From NCBI GenBank assembly GCA_036260255.1, contig DATAAF010000005.1, positions 23,732 through 87,731 on the forward strand: a DNA stretch of 64,000 bases. The letters run 5' to 3'. Positions within the stretch are counted from its first letter, which is position 1; every line of letters begins with the position of its first letter. The position numbers and the translations under genes are program-made. Below, piece after piece: positions 58,110 through 64,000 of the stretch. Origin of the DNA: DASZJY01 sp036260255. GTDB lineage: Bacteria; Actinomycetota; Acidimicrobiia; Acidimicrobiales; AC-14. The notes under the pieces are model-generated. The model searched no databases. It worked only from the letters and a program-made list of their open reading frames with translations, and was not told where the DNA came from.

Positions 58110-58538
58110 GTGGCGGGCGTCAAGGGCGTCGTGGACGAGTTCAAGGCGTTCATCCTGCGGGGGAACGTCCTCGACCTGGCAGTGGCGGTGATCATCGGCG
58201 TCGCCTTCAGCGCTGTCGTTGAAGCGTTCACGGACGGCATCTTGATGGCGCTGATCGCGGCGATCTTCGGCGAGCCCAACTTCGACGACATCACCGTGCA
58301 CCTCGGGGACGGACGGATCCTGATCGGAGCCTTCCTGACCGCGGTGGTGAACTTCGTGCTGATTGCCTTGGCGCTGTTCCTCGTCATCAAGGCGGCGGCC
58401 CGGCTGATGCCGAGGAAGCCGGAGCCGGCGGAGGAGGCACCGGTGCCGAGCGACGAAGCGCTGCTGCTCACCGAGATCCGCGACCTGCTTCGCGCCGGCC
58501 CTGACGCCAGTCGTCGCCGCAGCCCACCGCGGACGTAG
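58110..58538 (+). CDS. mscL: Large-conductance mechanosensitive channel MscL
   Basis: This 142-residue channel has the typical start GVVDEFKAFILRGNVLDLAV, first helix AVIIGVAFSAVVEAF, a loop and the second helix GAFLTAVVNFVLIALALFLV, then a cytosolic tail with LLTEIRDLLRA. The GTG at 58110 is preceded by GGGAGAAGGGGG. It releases solutes on osmotic downshock. Confidence 0.95.
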   Translation: MAGVKGVVDEFKAFILRGNVLDLAVAVIIGVAFSAVVEAFTDGILMALIAAIFGEPNFDDITVHLGDGRILIGAFLTAVVNFVLIALALFLVIKAAARLMPRKPEPAEEAPVPSDEALLLTEIRDLLRAGPDASRRRSPPRT

Positions 58539-58724
58539 CGACCGGGCGAGTGGGCGACGAGCGTGACCGGACCTCCGACCCCTGCCGCGAAGGCACGTCC
58601 ACGATCTGGTACCGCCTGAGCGCGACGCGGTGCCGCGACGGGACGTACCTCTGACTCACGACCGGACCACAGCGGAGTTGCGTGACTCCATTCGGCTTGT
58701 CGCCGTGAACGGCTGCCCTGGCCG

Positions 58725-59584
58725 CGCCACTCGACCACCACGATGGTGACGTCGTCCTACAGTTCGCCCTCCTGGTGGTGGAGGATGGCGTGAACGGGCG
58801 CAGCATGGTCTCCGGCGCACGCGTGGCCGCTGCGGACGTGCGTGTGATCATGTCGACCAGGCGGTCGACGCCCAAGAACTCTCCGTCGGCCGAGCGCGCC
58901 TCGACCACGCCGTCAGTGAAGAAGAGCACCTGGTCGGCCGGCTCGAGCATCTCCTCGCTCACCACCACCGACCCACTCATCCCGAGGGGGGAGTGACTTC
59001 CCGACAAGAGTCTTGACGACCCGACCGTTTCGCGGGAGCAGGGGCGGCAGGTGGCCGGAGACCGAGCAGCGCAGCTGTCCCGAGGCAAGGTCGAGCTCGG
59101 CGAGCACCGCGGCGACGAACCGATCGAGACCGAATTCGGTGGCAACGGCGCGATCGATGGCCGTCGCCGTCTCGACCAGACCCGCTCCCGCCCGCCAACT
59201 GCTCCGGGAAGCCGCCATGGCCACGCTGGCCAGCAGCCCCCGCCTCTAGGCCGTGGCCCATGGCGTCGAACACCGCGATGCGTGCGGTACGGGCGTCGAC
59301 TGCCTAGTCGAAGGAGTCACCCCCCAGTTGGTAGACGGGAGCGACCACGCCGCTGATGACCACCCGGTCGGTGCCGAAGGTGAGGGGTGGCAGCACGCGC
59401 CAAACCCGCTCCGCGACCACTGACATGGGTCGGCGCCGCCGGACCCGCTCGAAGAGGTCGCCGTACACCTGCTTGGTCAGCACCACCTCGGCGATGAGCC
59501 CGGCGAACACGCGCACGTCGTGGGGTCCGGCTCGTCGCCGCCGAAGGTCAGCTCGAGCCTCTCCGCCCCCACGACCCCACTCAC
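58725..59584 (-). pseudogene. Decayed SpoIIE/RsbU-type PP2C phosphatase
   Basis: Conserved phosphatase pieces occur in order but in different frames: LTFGTDRVVISGVVAPVYQL, FDAMGHGLEAG, GHLPPLLPRNG, LFFTDGVVEARSADGEFLG and DVTIVVVEW. Joining them needs about four frame changes (near 59523, 59245, 59000 and 58795) and reads through TAG at 59304-59306 (expected Tyr after GGDSFD) and TAG at 58757-58759. The probable original start is GTG at 59584, just after the tRNA fragment. Intact relatives dephosphorylate anti-anti-sigma proteins. It is inactive unless sequence errors explain the breaks. Confidence 0.85.
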
Positions 59585-59594
59585 CTCGGTTTGC

Positions 59595-59640
59595 GGTGGG
59601 CGATGAGGGTCTCGATCCCCCGACCTCTGCCGTGTGAAGG
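59595..59640 (-). other. 3' half of tRNA-Val(CAC): probable attachment site of integrated element
   Basis: On the minus strand the 46 bases read as a tRNA from the anticodon loop (TTCACAC, anticodon CAC) through GGCAG, a GGGGG/CCCTC T-stem around ATCGAGA, the acceptor strand ATCGCCC and ACC. The D-arm and 5' acceptor strand are absent; homology stops after two anticodon-stem bases, so no functional tRNA is made. Tyrosine integrases often cross over in the anticodon loop and leave exactly such a 3' fragment at the far end of an element. Confidence 0.75.
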
Positions 59641-59656
59641 TGATCTGGGCGATTTT

Positions 59657-59763
59657 CTGACCAGCCGCGAATCGAACAAAAGTGCTGGTCAGAGGCCGTT
59701 TCGGGTGTCCGCGAGTGACCGCCGTTGACACCCGTTTTCGAACATTCCGCGGGTTTTTCGCGG
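59657..59763. repeat. Three inverted repeats beside the att core
   Basis: CTGACCAGC (59657-59665)/GCTGGTCAG (59684-59692), CGGGTGTC (59702-59709)/GACACCCG (59727-59734), and CCGCG (59747-59751)/CGCGG (59759-59763). They lie on the element side of the tRNA fragment and could be integrase or excisionase arm sites; the last, with a T/A-rich loop, may instead terminate the toxin-antitoxin transcript. Confidence 0.5.
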
Positions 59764-59793
59764 GTGCGCGAGACACGCGGTAGTGCGGCGGGG

Positions 59794-60192
59794 TCAGGTC
59801 GGCGCTGACCTGGGAAGCCCGAGCGCCGTCGCGGCCGTGCTCATCCGTTGGTCGTAGGTCACGACGGTCCGGAGGTCCCCGCCAACCAGCTGGGCACAGG
59901 CGAGGTGGATGGCGTCGAGGCTGCGAAGGACCAACCCGGGGCCGATCGTCGCCGCACTGTCGAGGAGGGCCGCGTCGAGGTTGACCTGATGCAACCGAGC
60001 AAGCTGCCGTTGGGCATCGGCGATCGCTGGCCCGCCCCCGCCTGCGACGGCACGCACGACCTCGACTCGAGCGAGGGAGCTCGTCACTCGCTCGTCCGAA
60101 CTGTGCTGCCGGAGGTAGCGCCTCAGCGGGTCTGAGTGCGCCTCCTTTTGGACCAGCTTCACGATCGCCGAGGAATCGAGGTAGATCTTCAG
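59794..60192 (-). CDS. PIN-domain (VapC-like) toxin
   Basis: This 132-residue ribonuclease-type toxin has the four acidic PIN residues: Asp in KIYLDSSAIVKL, Glu in ARVEVVRAV, Asp in LRSLDAIHLA and Asp in VVTYDQRM. The first Asp is only included if translation begins at a CTG (60192-60190) that overlaps the antitoxin TGA as CTGA; the next start, GTG at 60162, would delete it. It should cleave RNA when free of antitoxin. Confidence 0.85.
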   Translation of the reverse strand: MKIYLDSSAIVKLVQKEAHSDPLRRYLRQHSSDERVTSSLARVEVVRAVAGGGGPAIADAQRQLARLHQVNLDAALLDSAATIGPGLVLRSLDAIHLACAQLVGGDLRTVVTYDQRMSTAATALGLPRSAPT

Positions 60193-60455
60193 CGCTCGTC
60201 GTCCCGCATCGCCAGCAACTGTGCCGAGGCGTCGATCCCGTAGTCCCTCGGGGCTTCGTCGAGGACGTCACCCTCCTCCGAGGGTGCGCTCACCCGTCCG
60301 CTGGCCAGGAGCGCCTGCCACTGGTCGCTTCGGACCGGAACGAGCAGCGCCACCGGTCGACCGCGATCCGTCACCTCGAGCGTTTCCCCGCCGGCGACGC
60401 GGGCGAGGTACCGGCTCGCGTGCTGTCGCAGCTCTCGGACGCCGATGCGATCCAT
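60189..60455 (-). CDS. Phd/YefM-type antitoxin
   Basis: This 88-residue protein starts IGVRELRQHASRYLARVAGG and continues TLEVTDRGRPVALLVPV, the Phd/YefM DNA-binding fold, followed by a flexible acidic C-terminus that would wrap the toxin. The ATG lies beside the AT-richer ATGTGCTACATGGTAGCACT, a near-perfect palindrome (GTGCTACATGGTAGCAC) that is the probable autoregulatory operator. Confidence 0.88.
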   Translation of the reverse strand: MDRIGVRELRQHASRYLARVAGGETLEVTDRGRPVALLVPVRSDQWQALLASGRVSAPSEEGDVLDEAPRDYGIDASAQLLAMRDDER

Positions 60456-60473
60456 GTGCTACATGGTAGCACT
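60453..60473. promoter_or_regulatory. Palindromic operator at toxin-antitoxin start
   Basis: GTGCTAC and GTAGCAC flank ATG around 60456-60472, directly over the antitoxin start. Type II antitoxins bind such palindromes to repress their own operon. Confidence 0.55.
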
Positions 60474-60785
60474 CTTACGTAGAGCTACCCGTGTCGGCGG
60501 GCGACACCGCGGCACGCGAATACGACGGCTCGCCCGAGGCCTCCTGCGCAGTGGCGCAAGCCCCGTGGCCACTGCCGTTGCGACGGTCTCAAACGCCGCA
60601 GCGATACTGGCCGTGCCGCGGACGTGGACGACCGGTGAGAACCGGCACATACTGGTTGGTGCGCATCAACAGTCGCCAGGCCCAGCAGTCCCGCCAAGTG
60701 CCCCGACTCGCTGGCGAGCCGGAAGGGCCAATCGTCCGATGCCGGAGCCGCGGCGTGAGGATCAGCGGTGCTCAACGCCGAGCGC
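60474..60785. other. Gene-free stretch
   Basis: No supported gene in these 312 bases. Frames present are short and have no recognisable domain. The antitoxin promoter should lie in the first 60 bases. Confidence 0.45.
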
Positions 60786-61708
60786 TCACCCTCTCTTGGT
60801 CGCTCGTCGCAGCCGTCGCCAGAGACGGAACGCGAGGACGCCGCTGAGCCCGCTTGTCATGAACGCCAACGGCGTCCAAAGCGACAGTTCGCCCCCCGGC
60901 GGTTCCTCCTCATCCTCCTCGAAGACTCGCGTGGGCCTCTCAGGGTCATAACGCAGCGGGATTCGATCTCCGACGCGGGCGTCAAAACCTCTGGCGACGG
61001 TCTCGCTCATCAGTTCCCGGTCGCCGACCCGATATCGCACCACCGCCTCTCGACCGCCTCGGAGGTCATTGGTGAACAGCAGGATCTCCCCCTCGACCGG
61101 CACGCTCCGGCGTCGGATGACGTCTGAGCGATCGGCGGCGTCGGCGACGCCGTAGAAGAGCGCTCCGAGGGAAGAAACGAACACGACGACCAAGAGCTTG
61201 AGCAGCCTTCGCTGCTTGGCTCGATCGAGACTGTTGAGTCGCTCCGAGGCGCCGGCAGCCGAACGCACCGACCAGCCGAGGCGTACACCCACTTCCGGCG
61301 CACCCTGTTTCAACCGCTCGAGGAAAGGCTTGAGTTGGCCGCTAGCCCAGACAAGGAGCGGCCGGCCGTTCCGGTACTCGATGACCTGTACGCCAAGTCC
61401 GAGCAGCATCGGGCGGACCTGAACGAGGTCCGCGAGACGAACGGACCCGCTTGCAAGCGGCGCCTTCCAGGCAAGCTCGTCGTTCGTGAGCTCGAGCTCG
61501 TGGACGAACCGGAAGAGGAACCAGTAGGCGTTCCATGCGACGCCCCCGATCCCCAAGAGGAAGAAGCCCGTGTCTTCGCTCGTCCCGTCGCAACCGAGAC
61601 GAGCATCCAGGCCTCCACGGCGCCGAAGACCGCGAACATCACCAGCACTTGGAGCCGGTAGAACCGGTGAACCTGGTACCTCGCTCGCGCAGCATCGTTC
61701 ACGCTCAT
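60786..61708 (-). pseudogene. Frameshifted membrane protein, bPH/DUF3592-like
   Basis: The start (ATG 61708, MSVNDAARARYQVHRFYRLQ and a helix VLVMFAVFGAVEAWMLVSVA) is in one frame; the remainder, from about 61590 on (DTGFFLLGIGGVAWNAYWFL, then LTNDELAWKAPLASGSVRLA), is in another. One indel near 61585-61600 joins them into about 307 residues. The C-terminal part has a helix (LLKLLVVVFVSSLGALFYGV) and a DUF3592-like domain (IPLRYDPERPTRVFEEDEEE), then a last helix. It was probably a signalling or lipid-binding membrane protein; a sequencing error is the alternative. Confidence 0.7.
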
Positions 61709-62406
61709 CAATGTTCCACCGCACGATTGCGCAACACTCCCACTGACTCTTGCTCCCGGCGCAACGTGCACCACTCGATGAAGTCGGCGATCGAATCCAG
61801 TCAGACCGCGGCGACGGGCTTGCCCACCGGCCGAGATTCACGACGTGAGGGCGATACCCTTCGGTCGACGAACGGTCGGGTCGACAACTACCGGCACGTA
61901 CTTGTCGGTGTCCACTGCCGATGGGTTCGGCGGGTATCTGGAGTTCCCCGTCCGTCCGCATGGCCCGCCGTTCCCGGGACGGTTCACCGGACCACCCTTG
62001 TGAGACGCGGCCCCTCGAAAAGGCCGAGCAGGTGACAGCACTCCGGCAGGGTGGTTCCACTTGCGGGCAATCCCTCCTACTTCGAGGAGACGACTCCCAT
62101 AGCGTCGCGGGCAGCGAGCGGGCGGCGGAGGTGGCGGACCCGATGGCCAACACCGTCCACCTTGCTTGCCAGGCAGTGGGAACCGCGGAACGATTCGCCA
62201 GGCAGAGGCAACGAGCTGAGTCGCCGCGGAACGCGGCTCGCGGCCTCGGGGATGGGAGCGTGCAACCGGCCGGCCGCAGGGGCTGCGGTGGTACGATGAG
62301 CGGCACAGAACCCACGACTTGTTGGGGACGCCTCGTTTGCAGGACGGTCTGGGCTCCGCCCGGACAGGCCCGACGCCCTCTCTGAGCCTTGAGCTGAGGA
62401 GCGTCC
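61709..62406. other. 700-base stretch without a supported gene
   Basis: Open frames exist on both strands but lack domains, consistent start sites or normal composition. TACGAT near 62293, followed about 110 bases later by the zinc-ribbon ATG, may be a -10 element. The region may hold gene remnants of the island. Confidence 0.45.
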
Positions 62407-62620
62407 ATGACCCGAGGCACAACGCCTTACCCCCTCCCAATCGCCGCCGACGAAGCGACTGTCGATCCGCCGGACGACGACCAAGTGCTGCCCCGGCAGT
62501 GCGGGCGCTGCCGGATGATGTTCAAGGGTGACCCGACGCTCGACGTGCGGGCGCGCATGGACTGATGTCTGTGCCCGAGCTGCGAAGCGATTCTGCTTCC
62601 GGGCAGTACTCGACGAGCGC
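62407..62620 (+). pseudogene. Zinc-ribbon gene interrupted by TGA
   Basis: ATG at 62407 opens a 52-residue frame ending RQCGRCRMMFKGDPTLDVRA RMD and a TGA at 62563-62565. The same frame continues directly with CLCPSCEAILLPGS, which supplies the second CxxC. Related actinobacterial small proteins, as I recall them, have a Trp-Trp-Leu-Cys-Pro segment at this position, so TGG TGG has probably become TGA TGT. The intact form would be a CxxC...CxxC zinc ribbon of about 70 residues. Confidence 0.65.
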
Positions 62621-62769
62621 AAGTCCTGGCGTTCCGTCACCCCTCGCAGGGCAGCGATGACGCCTGACAGGGCCACAATCGCCACGCCGGGCGTCCGCGC
62701 GACACGACCTCTGGGGCAGCGGCCGTTGCCGAGCGCACAGCGGCTTTGGAACTGCGCCACCAAGGTCTC

Positions 62770-62980
62770 CTCTCCTCTCGACCACCATGACACGCTGGCT
62801 GTCGTGCTGGAGTTGCTGCGAGAAGCGCGGCACGACGGCGTTACCCTGTCGGACGCCTTGACGCTCGGCCGGAGCCACGCGCGCGCGCATCCCTCCGACC
62901 CGGGTGCCAAGCGTGGCGTGCTGATGCTCGAAAAGGCGCTGACCTTCCTGGGTGTTGAGCCTCGGGCGGGCCACCGATGA
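62770..62980 (+). CDS. Possible small helical protein or gene remnant
   Basis: The frame ending at 62980 has a protein-like stretch LAVVLELLREARHDGVTLSD then SDPGAKRGVLMLEKALTFLG. Upstream codons in the same frame look non-coding and no good start or ribosome-binding site is visible, so it is either the 3' part of a broken gene or a short ORF starting at an internal GTG near 62802. Confidence 0.35.
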
Positions 62981-63022
62981 GCGCGCACGCGGCGAGCTCA
63001 ACCCGGCTCCTCGGGGATCCGG

Positions 63023-63482
63023 GTGGAAGATGCACGCTCGACGACCGACGGGCCGTCGGGAGGTACAGATTCGACCGGGCAGTCGGACATCACGACGGCA
63101 CCAGACGGCCACGCGCACGACCGGCGGACCACCCGCGTCGTGCTCGTCGACGCCCGCCCCGACCGTCGCTCGGTCATGAGGCAGACGTTCGAGCACTCCG
63201 ACGTCATGGCGACCGTCGTGGCTGAAGCGGACGACCGAGCGGACGCCATGAGGGCCGTCGAGCACCGTGCCGCCGACCTCGTCATCGTTGACCTCTGGGC
63301 ACCGGTGCAGGACGGCCTTGATTTCGTCGTGGCCCTGCGCGCCCGCTTCCCGGCCTGCTGATTCTCGTGTGCTCCTTCAACCGTGATGCCGCAATCAAGG
63401 GCAGGGCTCTTGCCGGTGGAGCCGACGCCTACCTCCCTCGAACGGCGTCGGGATCCGTCTCTCCGCCAGCGATGAAGAGCTG
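63023..63482 (+). pseudogene. Frameshifted response-regulator receiver domain
   Basis: The first frame (ATG 63023, stop 63359-63361) encodes TRVVLVDARPDRRSVMRQTF and DLVIVDLWAPVQDGLDFVVA, with the phospho-acceptor Asp in VIVDL. At 63350-63360 the receiver continues in another frame as GLLILVCSFNRDAAIKGRAL then GADAYLPRTASG. A single-base change in the run TTCCCGGCC restores it. The invariant receiver Lys appears as Arg (LPRTAS), which suggests decay. No output domain follows. Confidence 0.7.
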
Positions 63483-63610
63483 ATCACCTTGTGGCCCTCC
63501 TCCCACGCCGTACATCGGGATCCCCGCAATCTGTCCGAGCCGGGCTGGCGGTGCCAAGCACTTGCGGAACAAGCAGGACAAGCGGAACAGCCGCTTGCGG
63601 TGACGACGAG

Positions 63611-63820
63611 GTGACCGATGAGCAGAGTCGAAAGCACGCGGCGTTGCGAGAGTTGAGCGACGCCGACCGTGCGTATCGCGCCGCATTCGAGGAGCTGACG
63701 ACCGCTCCCCGCCTGTCGCCCTCGTCCTTCGCATCGCTCCATCTCGCAGTCAGACGGTTGGAGCAGATTGTCCGCCAGCTCAAGGAGAGCGCAGGTGCCG
63801 ACGAGGAGGACTCGTCATGA
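63611..63820 (+). CDS. Small helical protein, unknown
   Basis: This 69-residue protein (GTG 63611) has two predicted helices (HAALRELSDADRAYRAAFEE; FASLHLAVRRLEQIVRQLKE) and an acidic tail. It overlaps the next gene by ATGA, so the two are coupled. No family recognised. Confidence 0.6.
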   Translation: MTDEQSRKHAALRELSDADRAYRAAFEELTTAPRLSPSSFASLHLAVRRLEQIVRQLKESAGADEEDSS

Positions 63821-64000
63821 CGCTATGGGAGTACTTGATCGTCGCCCTCCCTCAGTTCCAGGCGCCCACCAACGCTCCAGGTGGTTCCGCTGCGGTTGAA
63901 GCCCTGAACAGAGAAGGGCAGCAGGGCTGGGAGGCTATCGGGATGACCGCCCTCGCCGACGGTACCGTGGCGGTCGTGTTGAAGCGACCCCGCGAGGCCT
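63817..64000 (+). CDS. DUF4177-like small protein, truncated by window end
   Basis: ATG at 63817 overlaps the previous stop. The 61 codons present read MTLWEYLIVALPQFQAP, then ALNREGQQGWEAIGMTALAD and TVAVVLKRPRE. The order of an N-terminal WEY strand, a middle LNxxGxxGWE motif and a final strand ending in Lys-Arg-Pro matches DUF4177-type proteins of unknown function. The stop lies outside the window. Confidence 0.65.
   Translation, partial: MTLWEYLIVALPQFQAPTNAPGGSAAVEALNREGQQGWEAIGMTALADGTVAVVLKRPREA

Larger units (their letters stand above)
59595..64000. mobile_element. Probable end of an integrative element / genomic island
   Basis: By the geometry of tRNA integration, element DNA should lie at coordinates above the fragment and old chromosome below it. 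The right side indeed has a toxin-antitoxin pair, several broken genes, no core metabolism and less GC-rich DNA. No integrase is in the window; it would be beyond the right edge next to an intact tRNA-Val. Confidence 0.5.

Noticed and set aside
59356..59637. Plus-strand frame ending in EGLDPPTSAV
   Set aside because: The ending is the antisense of the tRNA-Val fragment, a known source of spurious predicted peptides; the rest opposes the phosphatase remnant.
62563..62565. Selenocysteine at the TGA in the zinc-ribbon gene
   Set aside because: Relatives are expected to have Trp here, no SECIS-like hairpin was recognised, and neighbouring genes are also broken.
62077..62988. 303-codon minus-strand frame in the island
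   Set aside because: No recognisable domain; it crosses the zinc-ribbon and helical remnants on the other strand and has atypical composition.

Overview
This window comes from a very GC-rich actinobacterium. A WhiB regulator, a QcrCAB/CtaCDE respiratory chain with a di-haem QcrC, lipoboxes with LPxTG-like anchors, and a predominance of GTG starts all fit that group. The mixture of genes suggests an Acidimicrobiia-like lineage, but that placement is an inference; no rRNA gene is present to settle it.

Layout. 1-3.9 kb: a branched-chain amino-acid (Liv) ABC transporter with a fused LivH-LivM permease and a divergent substrate-binding lipoprotein. 3.9-9.3 kb: an ECF sigma factor overlapping a membrane anti-sigma-like gene, a coiled-coil/winged-helix protein, a Thr-rich surface protein preceded by an 11-bp tandem operator-like array, and an HTH/coiled-coil protein. 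9.5-19.7 kb (minus strand): a riboswitch-led cobalamin operon (leader ORF, cobU, cobS, cbiB, a CobC/CobD-type aminotransferase, cobQ, cobN, chlD-like). 19.7-22.3 kb: divergent cobO, then an uncharacterised 542-aa protein preceded by a structured inverted repeat. 22.4-24.9 kb: an ABC exporter and a TlpA/ResA thioredoxin.

24.9-34.5 kb (plus strand): a second corrin operon, cobB-cobI-cobM-cbiD-cbiET-cbiGH-ferredoxin-cbiC-cbiX-cbtB-cbtA. The two cobalamin operons together cover most of the early-cobalt (anaerobic) route, nucleotide-loop assembly and cobalt uptake. Nearly every junction overlaps by GTGA or ATGA. The coexistence of CbiX with CobN plus a ChlI/D-like subunit makes the cobalt-insertion step ambiguous. 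No CbiJ/CobK is seen.

34.5-40.9 kb: HAD phosphatase, YjbQ, AlgH, a secreted anchored protein, a phytoene-desaturase-like oxidoreductase, MscS and a small acidic protein. 40.9-49.1 kb (minus): the respiratory block ctaC-ctaD-ctaE-(small membrane protein)-ctaG-qcrC-qcrA-qcrB, a caa3-type oxidase plus cytochrome bc complex. 49.1-58.5 kb: housekeeping and envelope genes (DUF6458-like, DUF421, acyl-ACP desaturase, lipid kinase, UBP zinc finger, methyltransferase, WhiB, secreted beta-helix protein, MscL).

58.7-64 kb differs: base composition is less GC-rich and genes are broken. A 3' half of a tRNA-Val(CAC) at 59595-59640 looks like the att scar of an integrative element extending rightwards beyond the window. 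Left of it lies a decayed SpoIIE/RsbU-type phosphatase. Right of it lie a PIN toxin-antitoxin pair, a frameshifted bPH/DUF3592-like membrane gene, a nonsense-interrupted zinc-ribbon gene, a frameshifted response regulator, and a small gene pair cut by the window end.
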